In this document: positions 45,934-54,725 of the stretch, piece by piece | Layout: each line of letters starts with the position of its first letter | Numbering within the stretch: the stretch's first letter is position 1 | Origin: Lentibacillus halodurans | GTDB taxonomy: Bacteria; Bacillota; Bacilli; Bacillales; Amphibacillaceae | Length of the DNA stretch: 64,000 bases | Assembly (NCBI RefSeq): GCF_900112045.1 | Contig: NZ_FOJW01000001.1 | Coordinates: forward strand, 62,001 to 126,000 | Direction: 5' to 3' | The notes under the pieces: model-generated | Told to the model about the DNA's origin: nothing | What the model saw: only the letters and a program-made list of their open reading frames with translations | Databases searched by the model: none | Program-made: the position numbers and the translations under genes

Positions 45934-47273
45934 CTTTTCATACCTTAGGCTGCAAAGTGAATCACTATGAAACTGAAGGAATATGGAATATGTTCAAAGA
46001 CAATGGTTACGAGCGCGTTGAATTTGATCGCCAGTCTGATGTTTATGTAATCAACACATGTACGGTTACCAATACAGGAGACAAAAAAAGCAGACAAGTC
46101 ATCAGAAGGGCTGTCCGTAAAAATCCTGATGCCGTCATTTGTGTAACAGGCTGCTACGCACAGACATCCCCGGGTGAAATCATGGAAATCCCAGGTGTTG
46201 ATGTCATTGTCGGAACACAAAACAGGAAGAAAATGATTGATTACATCGAGGAGCACCAGCAGACACGCGAACCAATCAATGGTGTCTCAAATATTATGAA
46301 AAATCGTGTTTTTGAAGAGATGGACGTTCCGGAATTTACTGATCGCACGCGCGCTTCATTAAAAATCCAGGAAGGGTGCAATAATTTCTGCACTTTTTGC
46401 ATTATTCCTTGGTCGAGAGGTTTACTCCGGTCAAGAGACCCAGAAAATGTCATTAACCAAGCCCAAAACCTGGTGGATGCGGGATTCAAAGAGATTGTGC
46501 TGACCGGAATTCATACTGCGGGTTATGGAGAGGACATGAATGATTACAATTTTGCCAAATTGCTGCAGGAACTTGAAACAAAAGTTGACGGACTGAAAAG
46601 AATTCGCATTTCATCTATTGAAGCAAGTCAAATTACTGATGAAGTCATCGATGTGCTGGATAAATCCGAAAAAATTGTACGCCATTTGCATATTCCACTT
46701 CAGGCAGGATCTGACAGTGTGCTGAACCGTATGCGGAGAAAGTACTCTACAGCATTTTATAAGCAAAAGATAGCAAAAATTCGACAGGCGCTACCTGGAC
46801 TTGCCATCACCTCAGATGTTATTGTCGGGTTTCCAGGCGAAACGGAAGAAGAATTTATGGAGACATTTCACTTTGTTAAAGAGATCGGATATTCAGAGCT
46901 CCATGTATTTCCATTCTCAAGAAGAACTGGTACGCCAGCTGCTCGTATGCAGGATCAGGTTGATGATGATATCAAGCATGAGCGGGTTAACCGGATGATA
47001 GAATTGTCAAACCAACTTGCAAAAGAGTATGCTTCCCATTATGAAGAGGAAGTACTGGAAGTCATACCGGAAGATCATGTTAAGGAAGCCGGTGAGCATA
47101 CCCTTGAAGGTTACACCGATAATTATTTGAAAGTCCGTTTCACCGGATCAAAAGAATTAATCGGAAAAATTGTTCGCGTCAAAATAACACGCTCAGGATA
47201 TCCTTATAATGAAGGCACATTTGTTCGCGTTATGGACGATACTGCAAATGGAAAGATTGAAGTGCCTTCTTAA
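45921..47273 (+). CDS. mtaB: tRNA N6-threonylcarbamoyladenosine methylthiotransferase MtaB
   Basis: Adds a methylthio group to t6A37 in tRNAs. The 450-residue protein has the UPF0004 domain with cluster cysteines in HTLGCKVN (C11), NTCTVTNTGD and VTGCYAQ, a radical SAM domain with C153-x3-C157-x2-C160 (GCNNFCTFC), and a C-terminal TRAM domain (about 385-445). The sequence is very close to YqeV of B. subtilis. I use the ATG at 45921 rather than the GTG at 45912. Confidence 0.97.
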   Translation: MPTVAFHTLGCKVNHYETEGIWNMFKDNGYERVEFDRQSDVYVINTCTVTNTGDKKSRQVIRRAVRKNPDAVICVTGCYAQTSPGEIMEIPGVDVIVGTQNRKKMIDYIEEHQQTREPINGVSNIMKNRVFEEMDVPEFTDRTRASLKIQEGCNNFCTFCIIPWSRGLLRSRDPENVINQAQNLVDAGFKEIVLTGIHTAGYGEDMNDYNFAKLLQELETKVDGLKRIRISSIEASQITDEVIDVLDKSEKIVRHLHIPLQAGSDSVLNRMRRKYSTAFYKQKIAKIRQALPGLAITSDVIVGFPGETEEEFMETFHFVKEIGYSELHVFPFSRRTGTPAARMQDQVDDDIKHERVNRMIELSNQLAKEYASHYEEEVLEVIPEDHVKEAGEHTLEGYTDNYLKVRFTGSKELIGKIVRVKITRSGYPYNEGTFVRVMDDTANGKIEVPS

Positions 47274-47313
47274 ATCCCGAAAGCTGCCTGGAGTTTTATC
47301 TTTGCTGTGAAAT

Positions 47314-47334
47314 TATGCCGGCATATGCTATGAT
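47314..47334 (+). promoter_or_regulatory. extended -10 promoter and palindrome upstream of deoC
   Basis: TGCTATGAT (47326-47334) is an extended -10 element. The perfect 12-base palindrome TATGCCGGCATA (47314-47325) abuts it and could be an operator. Confidence 0.5.
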
Positions 47335-47378
47335 GAGCGAAGAGGTACGAACAACTAAACATGGGAGGAAGGAATACA

Positions 47379-48050
47379 ATGAGTGCAGATCTCGCCAAAT
47401 ATATTGACCATACACAGTTAAAACCTGACACAACGAAAGAAAAGATTGTGCGGATTGTAAATGAAGCACGTGAACATGGGTTTGCATCGGTTTGTGTCAA
47501 TCCATATTGGGTACCCTATTGTTATGAAAACTTGAAAGATACTAAGGTAAGAGTGTGTACCGTTATCGGCTTCCCGTTGGGTGCGACGTCGACAGCGTCC
47601 AAAGTGTCCGAAACAAAACAGGCGATTCAAGACGGTGCAACAGAAGTAGATATGGTGATCAATGTCGGCGAATTAAAGTCAGCTAATGATGAGGCTGTAC
47701 AGCGGGATATTGAGGCTGTTGTTGAGGAAGCAGAAGGAAGTGCATTGGTAAAAGTGATTATCGAAACATCCCTGCTTGACCATGATGAAAAGGTGCGTGC
47801 GTGTCAGCTGGCAAAAACAGCAGGCGCCGATTTTGTCAAAACATCGACAGGATTTTCCGGTGGTGGTGCAACCATAGAAGATATTGCACTAATGCGGAAA
47901 ACAGTCGGAAGTGACATGGGTGTAAAAGCTTCAGGCGGAGTCCGTGATCTGGCGTCAACGAAAGCAATGATTGATGCAGGTGCAAACCGGATTGGCGCAA
48001 GTGCCGGTGTAGATATCATAGCCGGTGAAACAGGTACATCTGACTATTAA
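47379..48050 (+). CDS. deoC: deoxyribose-phosphate aldolase
   Basis: Cleaves 2-deoxyribose-5-phosphate to acetaldehyde and glyceraldehyde-3-phosphate (deoxynucleoside breakdown). The 223-residue protein shows [11 protein letters not shown] at the start, EVDMVINVG near 90, the Schiff-base lysine in [10 protein letters not shown] near 152, and VKASGGVRD near 181. The ATG at 47379 lies after GGGAGGAAGG. No other deo genes (pdp, nupC, deoR) are adjacent, so this copy stands alone between mtaB and rpsU. Confidence 0.96.
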   Translation: MSADLAKYIDHTQLKPDTTKEKIVRIVNEAREHGFASVCVNPYWVPYCYENLKDTKVRVCTVIGFPLGATSTASKVSETKQAIQDGATEVDMVINVGELKSANDEAVQRDIEAVVEEAEGSALVKVIIETSLLDHDEKVRACQLAKTAGADFVKTSTGFSGGGATIEDIALMRKTVGSDMGVKASGGVRDLASTKAMIDAGANRIGASAGVDIIAGETGTSDY

Positions 48051-48086
48051 TAGATGACCAAAATTGGTCATAATACAACATTTAAG

Positions 48087-48115
48087 TTGACCCGGTTATC
48101 TGGTTATATTATAAT
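48087..48115 (+). promoter_or_regulatory. sigma-A promoter of rpsU
   Basis: TTGACC (48087-48092), 17-base spacer, TATAAT (48110-48115). A terminator-like stem begins at the next base. Confidence 0.82.
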
Positions 48116-48168
48116 AAGCAAAGACATGTCATATGATTATATATACATGTCTTTGCTTTTATTTTTTG
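48116..48168 (+). terminator. terminator-like hairpin at the rpsU transcription start
   Basis: AAGCAAAGACATGT (48116-48129) pairs perfectly with ACATGTCTTTGCTT (48145-48158), followed by a T-rich run. It can end deoC transcripts. A transcript from the rpsU promoter would start inside the first arm and could still form about eight pairs. Confidence 0.82.
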
Positions 48169-48197
48169 TTTTGTGCTTCGGAGGGAGGGAAATTAGC

Positions 48198-48371
48198 ATG
48201 TCAAATACAACTCGCGTTCGTAAAAACGAGTCTCTTGAAGATGCTCTTCGTCGCTTTAAACGCAGCGTATCCAAAAATGGTACATTGCAGGAATATCGCA
48301 AGCGTGAACATTATGAAAAACCAAGCGTACGACGCAAGAAAAAGTCTGAAGCTGCAAGAAAACGCAAATAA
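48198..48371 (+). CDS. rpsU: 30S ribosomal protein S21
   Basis: A 57-residue basic protein of the small subunit, beginning [20 protein letters not shown] with a Lys/Arg-rich C-terminus. The ATG at 48198 has a very strong GGAGGGAGGG ribosome site; the open frame before it crosses a terminator hairpin and is not translated. It is followed 18 bases later by yqeY, the conserved rpsU-yqeY pair. Confidence 0.97.
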   Translation: MSNTTRVRKNESLEDALRRFKRSVSKNGTLQEYRKREHYEKPSVRRKKKSEAARKRK

Positions 48372-48389
48372 TAAAGAAGGTGCAAGCCC

Positions 48390-48836
48390 ATGGCATTAAT
48401 TGAACAGCTTAACCAGGATATGAAGCAGGCGATGAAACATAAGGAAAAAGACAGACTTGCTGTCATACGCATGGTAAAAGCTTCATTGCAAAATGAGTCA
48501 ATTAAACTCGGTAATAAAAATCTTTCGGAAGACGAGGAATTAACCGTACTTTCAAGAGAGTTAAAGCAAAGGAAGGATTCCCTCCAGGAGTTTAAATCAG
48601 CAGGCCGCGATGACCTTGTTGATAAGCTTGAAACCGAAATCAATTTTATTCAGGGATATATGCCCCAACAGCTTACAGAAGTAGAACTGGAGCAGGTCAT
48701 AAAGTCCGCCATTAAAGAAGTCAATGCATCTTCCAAACAGGACATGGGCAAGGTAATGAGTACAGTTATGCCTAAAGTAAAAGGGAAGGCTGATGGTGCA
48801 CGCATTAATCAACTTGTTCAAAAACATTTAAGCTAA
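48390..48836 (+). CDS. yqeY: GatB/YqeY domain-containing protein
   Basis: A 148-residue protein made entirely of the YqeY domain, homologous to the tail domain of GatB that contacts tRNA. Hallmarks are [15 protein letters not shown] near 28 and the late [18 protein letters not shown]. Its role outside the amidotransferase is not known. GAAGGTG lies upstream of the ATG. A terminator follows at 48843, so rpsU-yqeY is one transcription unit. Confidence 0.95.
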   Translation: MALIEQLNQDMKQAMKHKEKDRLAVIRMVKASLQNESIKLGNKNLSEDEELTVLSRELKQRKDSLQEFKSAGRDDLVDKLETEINFIQGYMPQQLTEVELEQVIKSAIKEVNASSKQDMGKVMSTVMPKVKGKADGARINQLVQKHLS

Positions 48837-48842
48837 TTTTTT

Positions 48843-48874
48843 AAAGGTCTTGTCACAGCTGGCAGGACCTTTTT
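48843..48874 (+). terminator. terminator of rpsU-yqeY
   Basis: AAAGGTCTTGTC pairs with GGCAGGACCTTT (three G-U pairs, loop of six), followed by TTTTTC. Confidence 0.82.
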
Positions 48875-48966
48875 CACTATAAAGGAACATATCAGTAAGC
48901 ATCTTTTATGAGAGACGCTATCATCTTTCCCTTAGTCATGTTACGATTTACTTATGATACTTAAAT

Positions 48967-48993
48967 TGAAACTTTTTACCAATATAAGACGTA
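48967..48993 (+). promoter_or_regulatory. sigma-W-type (ECF) promoter of nfeD-floA
   Basis: TGAAAC (48967-48972), 17 bases starting with a T-run, then CGTA (48990-48993). This matches the SigW consensus of B. subtilis, where the orthologous yqeZ-yqfA operon belongs to the SigW regulon. Confidence 0.85.
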
Positions 48994-49032
48994 GGAATAA
49001 TTGCCGGGTATAACAGAAAGGGGGGCAGCAGT

Positions 49033-50367
49033 GTGTATGGTGACAGGCGCAGGCGGTTTAGCATTTTTGCAATTGTATTCGTTGTCATGTGTTCTATATT
49101 CAGTCTGATTTCTTCTGTATATGCTGAGGAAAATGGCAGTGGTCAACTCATCTACGTGATTCCGATTGAAAACGAAGTGGAAAAGGGACTGGAAGCTTTC
49201 TTGAACCGGGCTACAGAAGAAGCTGAAGAAGAAGGAGCTGACCATATTATCTTTGAAATTGATACCCCGGGAGGTGCTGTGGCAGCTGCTGAACAAATCG
49301 GCGAATTATTGCAAAATCTGGAAAGCGAAACGACGACTTACATCCTCAACCGGGCTCTGTCGGCAGGTTCTTATCTTGCATTAAATACGGATAACATTTA
49401 CATGAAACCCCAGGCCACTATGGGGGCAAGCGGTGTCATTAATCAGGATGGTACCGCTGCTGATGAAAAGGCGCAATCAGCATGGTTATCGGCCATGAAA
49501 AGTGCAGCAGAATCAAAGGGGAGAGACCCGCAATACGCTGCTGCGATGGCAGATCCGAGTATTGATATGCCTGAATACGCCGCAGAGGAAGGCAAATATC
49601 TGACATTAGGTCCAAGTTCGGCCGAAGAAGTGGGATACTCCAATGGTACTGTAGAAGATCGTACGGTTCTCCTGGAGGAATTGGGATTAAACAATGCAAC
49701 TGTTGTTGAGAAAGAATTGACTTTCTCTGAACATATCGCCCGATTTATCACCAATCCAGTAGTGGTGCCAATCCTTCTGTCAATTGCCAGTCTTGGTCTG
49801 ATCGTTGAGTTGTTTTCTCCGGGCTTTGGAATTCCTGGTATAATGGGCGTGCTGGCTTTAATACTATTTTTTTACGGTCATGTGGTTGCAGGTCTGGCCG
49901 GGATGGAGGCAATCATATTATTAATACTTGGGGCTGGCTTAATCATTGCAGAGTTATTTTTACCGGGAGGCATAGCAGGTTTAATAGGCGTTGGTGCCAT
50001 CATCGGATCCCTGGTTATGTCAGGTGAGGATTTGGGACATATGGCAATGAGTATCAGTATTGCTTTGATCGTTACGATTATTGCCGCTACGATCCTGTTT
50101 AAAACGATGGGAGGGGATAAAGGATTTTTCCGTCGTATGGTATTAACCGATCGGACATCAAATGAGCTGGGTTATGTCTCCTCTGAAAATCGTCTGGAGT
50201 TAATTGGTTTGGAAGGCAGAACTGTAACTCCTTTACGTCCATCAGGCAGTGCATTGTTTGGCGATGAACGTCTGGATGTTGTAACAGAGGGGGGGTTCAT
50301 TGAAAAAGATCAATTGGTAAAAGTGGTTAAAGTGGAAGGCGTTCGCATCGTCGTGCGAGCATTATAA
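49033..50367 (+). CDS. NfeD family membrane protein (YqeZ)
   Basis: Long-form NfeD protein, 444 residues. It has an N-terminal signal segment (about 8-30), a ClpP-like serine protease domain ([16 protein letters not shown] near 77, the [11 protein letters not shown] serine region near 110), four or five membrane helices (about 240-370) and a C-terminal OB-like NfeD domain (about 385-444). GTG start with AAAGGGGGGC upstream. It forms an operon with floA. The partners act in membrane stress and membrane fluidity in B. subtilis. Confidence 0.93.
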   Translation: MYGDRRRRFSIFAIVFVVMCSIFSLISSVYAEENGSGQLIYVIPIENEVEKGLEAFLNRATEEAEEEGADHIIFEIDTPGGAVAAAEQIGELLQNLESETTTYILNRALSAGSYLALNTDNIYMKPQATMGASGVINQDGTAADEKAQSAWLSAMKSAAESKGRDPQYAAAMADPSIDMPEYAAEEGKYLTLGPSSAEEVGYSNGTVEDRTVLLEELGLNNATVVEKELTFSEHIARFITNPVVVPILLSIASLGLIVELFSPGFGIPGIMGVLALILFFYGHVVAGLAGMEAIILLILGAGLIIAELFLPGGIAGLIGVGAIIGSLVMSGEDLGHMAMSISIALIVTIIAATILFKTMGGDKGFFRRMVLTDRTSNELGYVSSENRLELIGLEGRTVTPLRPSGSALFGDERLDVVTEGGFIEKDQLVKVVKVEGVRIVVRAL

Positions 50368-50395
50368 TATGCAGAAATATTTGGGAGGAATTGAT

Positions 50396-51400
50396 ATGGA
50401 TTTGGAACAACTGATGCCGATTATTATAATCGCGATCATTTTAATTGTTCTTGCAGTATTATTTACGTTTATTCCAGTGATGCTGTGGATCAGTGCGCTG
50501 GCAGCAGGTGTAAAAGTTGGTATTTTCACACTTGTCGGGATGCGTTTGCGCCGGGTTGTACCAGCAAGAGTCATTAACCCACTGATCAAAGCACATAAAG
50601 CAGGATTGGATGTATCGACCAATCAACTGGAAAGCCATTACCTTGCAGGAGGTAACGTTGACAGGGTAGTTAATGCACTGATTGCTGCTCACAGAGCGAA
50701 TATCGAACTGTCATTCGAACGTACGGCCGCAATTGATTTGGCTGGCCGGGACGTATTGGATGCTGTGCAGATGAGTGTTAATCCTAAGGTGATTGAAACG
50801 CCTTTTATAGCTGGTATTGCGATGGATGGAATTGAAGTGAAAGCCAAGGCGCGGATTACAGTACGTGCCAACATTGACCGGCTTGTTGGCGGGGCCGGAG
50901 AAGATACGGTCATTGCCCGTGTCGGTGAAGGGGTCGTCAGCACTATCGGCAGCTCAGAAGCACATACAGCCGTTTTAGAGAATCCTGATTCCATCTCACA
51001 TAATGTTTTAGGCAAAGGTCTGGACTCAGGGACAGCGTTTGAAATCCTTTCGATCGATATTGCTGATGTGGATATCGGGAAAAATATTGGCGCTATTCTG
51101 CAGACAGATCAGGCTGAAGCTGATAAAAATATCGCACAGGCTAAAGCGGAAGAGAGACGTGCAATGGCTGTGGCACAAGAGCAGGAAATGGTTGCCCGTG
51201 TTGAAGAAATGCGTGCAAAAGTTGTCGAAGCTGAAGCAGATGTACCACGTGCACTTGCGGAAGCATTGCGTTCCGGCAACATGGGTGTTATGGACTACAT
51301 GAACTACAAGAATATTGATGCTGATACCGACATGCGTGATACAATCGGTAAACTGACGCAGGATAATGATGATAATGAGGATGACAATCATAATCAATAA
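50396..51400 (+). CDS. floA: flotillin-like protein FloA
   Basis: Lipid-raft scaffold protein, 334 residues. It has an N-terminal membrane segment (about residues 8-45), an SPFH/band-7-like domain and an Ala/Glu-rich coiled coil ([20 protein letters not shown], about 240-290), with an acidic Asn/Asp tail. The ATG at 50396 follows TGGGAGG. It overlaps nothing and lies two bases after the nfeD stop plus leader. It corresponds to yqfA of B. subtilis. Confidence 0.96.
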   Translation: MDLEQLMPIIIIAIILIVLAVLFTFIPVMLWISALAAGVKVGIFTLVGMRLRRVVPARVINPLIKAHKAGLDVSTNQLESHYLAGGNVDRVVNALIAAHRANIELSFERTAAIDLAGRDVLDAVQMSVNPKVIETPFIAGIAMDGIEVKAKARITVRANIDRLVGGAGEDTVIARVGEGVVSTIGSSEAHTAVLENPDSISHNVLGKGLDSGTAFEILSIDIADVDIGKNIGAILQTDQAEADKNIAQAKAEERRAMAVAQEQEMVARVEEMRAKVVEAEADVPRALAEALRSGNMGVMDYMNYKNIDADTDMRDTIGKLTQDNDDNEDDNHNQ

Positions 51401-51415
51401 CGTGTCGGCTTATGC

Positions 51416-51494
51416 TTAACAGGCTGTCATGTCCACATCTAAAAATAGTTAAAAACGTGAATAGAAAGTGGAAACCAACTGCCTGTAATGATCC
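51416..51494 (+). repeat. ACAGGC...GCCTGT hairpin module, copy 2
   Basis: TTAACAGGC pairs with GCCTGTAA and GTCCAC with GTGGA inside. It ends AACTGCCTGTAATGATCCGAT, read in two parts, matching the module before 34069. Confidence 0.7.
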
Positions 51495-51555
51495 GATTCG
51501 TTCAACTACTATTCAGCGAGGTAAGAACGCCTCACTGAATGAAGGTTCACTTTAT
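51494..51555 (+). repeat. GTTCAACTA...GTTCACTTTAT hairpin repeat, copy 4
   Basis: CGATTCGTTCAACTA, then arms ATTCAGCGAGG and CCTCACTGAAT, then GAAGGTTCACTTTAT. The flanks match the 121-bp units, but the core hairpin is the short form seen in copy 1 at 31429. Confidence 0.8.
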
Positions 51556-51572
51556 GACCAAGGAGGGTTACG

Positions 51573-52046
51573 ATGGAAGTAATTTTAATCATTCTTGCCA
51601 TCGTTGCAGCACTTTCGGGTTTTTTCAAAGATAATTCGGATACTGATACAAGAATACCGAAACGTGGCAATAGCCAGCCTGGGCCAGTATCACCTCCCTC
51701 TGGCGGTGGAAACAGGAATGGCGGCAAAAGTGTGGACGAACCGCAGTCCACGGTTTCTACGGCATCACTTGAAGAGCAACAGTACGAACAGCGCAGACAA
51801 TTGGCTGAACGTATGAATACAATGGAACAGAAACAGACACCAGAGCGTGAGCATGATGTGATTATGAAGCATAATACCAGAGAACCGGGAACCGATTTAT
51901 CGGTTGAACAGCAGAAAATGAAAAAGCGGATGAACAGCAATTTGACTCGGACTGGTTTGATCAATGGTGTCATCATGTCGGAGGTTTTAGGCCCTCCAAG
52001 AGCGGTTAAGCCATATAAAAGTATTGTCGACCAACGAAAAAAATAA
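51573..52046 (+). CDS. unrecognised membrane-anchored protein
   Basis: A 157-residue protein with AAGGAGGG before its ATG. Residues 1-18 form a hydrophobic anchor (MEVILIILAIVAALSGFF), followed by a Pro/Gly/Ser/Asn-rich linker (25-55), a Gln/Glu-rich likely coiled coil (62-120) and a basic C-terminus ending with SEVLGPPRAVKPYKS. It occupies the place of yqfB between floA and yqfC. I do not recognise the family. The repeat at 51494 ends just before its ribosome site. Confidence 0.8.
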   Translation: MEVILIILAIVAALSGFFKDNSDTDTRIPKRGNSQPGPVSPPSGGGNRNGGKSVDEPQSTVSTASLEEQQYEQRRQLAERMNTMEQKQTPEREHDVIMKHNTREPGTDLSVEQQKMKKRMNSNLTRTGLINGVIMSEVLGPPRAVKPYKSIVDQRKK

Positions 52047-52060
52047 AAGAAAAATATTCA

Positions 52061-52102
52061 GAATCAATATCAGCAATAATGCCTGATATTGGTTCTTTTT
52101 TT
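52061..52102 (+). terminator. terminator upstream of yqfC
   Basis: GAATCAATATCAG (52061-52073) pairs with CTGATATTGGTTC (52083-52095, one G-U pair), followed by TTTTTTT. Confidence 0.88.
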
Positions 52103-52156
52103 GTTCTTATCCCGTCGTCAAATTCATAAATATATGATGAGAGGGGGGCCGCATCC

Positions 52157-52438
52157 GTGAAAAAATGGCAACAGCGAATTGGTCCATGGCTATCAAAGTA
52201 TTTTTCACTTCCTTCTGACGTTATGATGGAGTTACCAAGAGTGACGATGATTGGTCAGCTTCATGTCTATATTGAGAACCATCAAGGTTTAACTGTTTAT
52301 TCCGATACAGAACTGAAACTGAAATCCAATAAAGGCTATATCCAAATTTCCGGTTCATCATTTGTATTGAAAATGATGCTGCCCGAAGAAATATTGCTGG
52401 AAGGGAATATTGAAGAGGTCAAATTCATACCTGAGTAA
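52157..52438 (+). CDS. yqfC: sporulation protein YqfC
   Basis: A 93-residue protein of the YabP/YqfC family, beta-rich and without a membrane segment. Conserved stretches are LPSDVMMELPRVTMIG and the terminal VLKMMLPEEILLEG. It starts at a GTG with AGAGGGGGG upstream. In B. subtilis yqfC-yqfD is expressed by the mother-cell factor SigE. I could not find a clear SigE promoter here. It precedes yqfD by 23 bases. Confidence 0.92.
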   Translation: MKKWQQRIGPWLSKYFSLPSDVMMELPRVTMIGQLHVYIENHQGLTVYSDTELKLKSNKGYIQISGSSFVLKMMLPEEILLEGNIEEVKFIPE

Positions 52439-52461
52439 AAATTAATCTGAAGGAGGAGGCA

Positions 52462-53688
52462 ATGAAACATATACAAGGTTCTTCGCTGACGGGATACGTT
52501 ACTGTCTTCGTGAAAGGGATCCAGCCTGAGTTATTTTTTCAAAGATGCAGCGAACAGGATATTATTGTCTGGAATGTCGAAAAAAAATCAGAAAATGTTT
52601 GTTCGGGAAATGTTAAATTGCAGGACATATCCCGAGTAAAGCATATAAAACGCGGGACAGATTATAAGTTATCGTTTAAGAATAAGCGTGGCTTCCCTTT
52701 TATGATGAAAAAGTTTACCCGAAAAAAAGAGATTCTGGTTGGGCTTTTGTTAAGTATTTTGCTTATTTTTTTCCTGTCAAATATTATATGGGAAATCAAG
52801 ATAACAGGGGTTCCAAAGGACATTGAGGAAAAAATCAGTGAACAGTTGACACAATATGGAGTACATCAGGGAACATGGTCTTTCACCCTGGATTCTCCAA
52901 GTGAAATCCAGCAAAATCTAATCAACGACATACCAGAATTATTGTGGGTTGGTGTGCAGCAAAAAGGGACAAGCTTTTTGTTGGAAGGTGTCGAGAAAAC
53001 AATTGTGGAGGAAGATGAAGTTGAAGGTCCAAGAAACTTGGTAGCAACCAAAAAGGGCGTCATTGAAAATATGTACGTTTCCAAAGGTTTGCCGCAAGTT
53101 CAGGTAAATGATTATGTTGAACCCGGGGATGTACTCGTTTCAGGGAAAATACAATTTACTAACGATGAACAGACAGATGATGACGGCGAAGAGGAGGACG
53201 AGGCGTATGAGCTGATCGCAGCAGAGGGAGAAGTGATTGCAAGAACCTGGTATGAAACAGAGGTAACGGTACCATTAAAGACGAATTATGAACAATTGAC
53301 TGGTGACAGTGAAACAAAATATCATTTGAAAATGCTTGGTGCCGAATTTCCTGTTTGGGGTTTTGGCAATCCGGAGTATAAAGACATTCACCGGGAACGG
53401 CATGAAAAAGATCTATATTTTTTTAAATGGAAATTGCCTATAACATTCATGGAAACGATCTTGAGTGAAAAAACATATCATGAAGCCGAAAGGAGTAAGG
53501 AAGAAGCCATTGATGTCGGTATAAAACAAGCCAAAAACGAGCTTCAATTAAGGCTGGGTCCCGAAGCCGAGATAATTTCTGAAAATATTTTGCAAGAAAC
53601 GACTGAGAATGGTAAAGTTAAACTAATCTTATATATGGCTGTTGAAGAAAATATTGTCAAATATGAACCAATAGACCAAGGAGATTGA
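52462..53688 (+). CDS. yqfD: sporulation protein YqfD
   Basis: A 408-residue membrane protein of the YqfD family with an N-terminal cytoplasmic domain, one membrane segment (about residues 90-112) and a large extracytoplasmic domain. Conserved blocks include WEIKITGVP, the GTWSF-type region and VPLKTNYEQLTG. It is required for efficient sporulation in B. subtilis, with the molecular role unresolved. AGGAGGAGG precedes the ATG. The gene overlaps the phoH leader. Confidence 0.94.
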   Translation: MKHIQGSSLTGYVTVFVKGIQPELFFQRCSEQDIIVWNVEKKSENVCSGNVKLQDISRVKHIKRGTDYKLSFKNKRGFPFMMKKFTRKKEILVGLLLSILLIFFLSNIIWEIKITGVPKDIEEKISEQLTQYGVHQGTWSFTLDSPSEIQQNLINDIPELLWVGVQQKGTSFLLEGVEKTIVEEDEVEGPRNLVATKKGVIENMYVSKGLPQVQVNDYVEPGDVLVSGKIQFTNDEQTDDDGEEEDEAYELIAAEGEVIARTWYETEVTVPLKTNYEQLTGDSETKYHLKMLGAEFPVWGFGNPEYKDIHRERHEKDLYFFKWKLPITFMETILSEKTYHEAERSKEEAIDVGIKQAKNELQLRLGPEAEIISENILQETTENGKVKLILYMAVEENIVKYEPIDQGD

Positions 53689-53690
53689 TT

Positions 53691-54650
53691 ATGCCGAATA
53701 ACTTGAAAACAATCGAGTTACAGCTTACAAGCCCTAATGAAGCGTTGGCTTTATTTGGCACGAATGATAAATATTTAAAACAGATTGAAGAACTGCTGGA
53801 TGTTTCAATCGTTACCAGGGGTGAACAGGTAAGTGTTTCTGGCAGTAATGAAAATATCGTATTGGCAGAGGAAATCCTACTTACATTATTGTCGATTGTC
53901 AGGAAAGGATTGGACCTTACCGAACGGGATGTTGTTTATGCTGTGGACTTAGCCAAAAAAGGTAAAATCAATCAGTTTGAAACACTTTTTGAAGATGAAA
54001 TAACGAAAAATGCGAAAGGCAAGTCGATTCGTGTCCAAACATTAGGGCAAAAACACTATATTGACGCCATTAAATCAAATGACCTTGTCTTCGGTATCGG
54101 CCCGGCCGGTACCGGTAAAACATACCTTGCCGTTGTCATGGCGGTACACGCTCTAAAAAATGGGGAAGTTAAGCGGATTATTTTAACACGTCCTGCTGTT
54201 GAAGCGGGTGAAAGTTTAGGTTTTTTGCCAGGTGATTTGAAAGAAAAAGTTGATCCATATTTAAGACCATTGTATGATGCATTGCATGACGTGTTCGGAA
54301 GTGAGCACACGGTGCGTCTGATTGAGCGTGATACGATTGAAATCGCACCACTCGCCTACATGCGCGGCCGAACACTCGATGACGCTTTTGTCATATTGGA
54401 CGAGGCCCAGAATACAACCCCTGAACAAATGAAAATGTTTTTGACGCGATTAGGGTTTGGATCAAAAATGGTCATTAATGGAGACATAACCCAAATTGAT
54501 CTGCCTAATGGCGTAAAATCAGGTCTTCACGCAGCCCAACATATTTTGACACCGGTAAATGGGATATCATTTGTTCATTTAAATGAAACAGATGTAGTAA
54601 GGCATCCGTTAGTGCAAAAAATTATTAATGCCTATGAAAAAGCTGAATGA
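53691..54650 (+). CDS. phoH: PhoH family ATPase/RNA-binding protein
   Basis: A 319-residue P-loop ATPase with Walker A GPAGTGKTY (about residues 136-144) and Walker B FVILDEAQN near 233. An N-terminal KH-like region is likely (VSVSGSNENIVLAEE). PhoH proteins are linked to RNA metabolism and often adjoin ybeY, as here. ATG at 53691 with CAAGGAGA upstream; a TTG at 53685 overlaps the yqfD stop and is less likely. Confidence 0.95.
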   Translation: MPNNLKTIELQLTSPNEALALFGTNDKYLKQIEELLDVSIVTRGEQVSVSGSNENIVLAEEILLTLLSIVRKGLDLTERDVVYAVDLAKKGKINQFETLFEDEITKNAKGKSIRVQTLGQKHYIDAIKSNDLVFGIGPAGTGKTYLAVVMAVHALKNGEVKRIILTRPAVEAGESLGFLPGDLKEKVDPYLRPLYDALHDVFGSEHTVRLIERDTIEIAPLAYMRGRTLDDAFVILDEAQNTTPEQMKMFLTRLGFGSKMVINGDITQIDLPNGVKSGLHAAQHILTPVNGISFVHLNETDVVRHPLVQKIINAYEKAE

Positions 54651-54664
54651 AAAAACAAGGAGTG

Positions 54665-54695
54665 TAAGACCCCAGAGATAGCGGGTCTTATTTCT
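54665..54695 (+). terminator. weak terminator-like hairpin between phoH and pgpH
   Basis: TAAGACCC (54665-54672) pairs with GGGTCTTA (54683-54690), followed by TTTCTATA. The T-run is short, so readthrough into pgpH is likely. Confidence 0.6.
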
Positions 54696-54725
54696 ATATA
54701 ATTCATGGTTGTGGGGGGTGACAAA

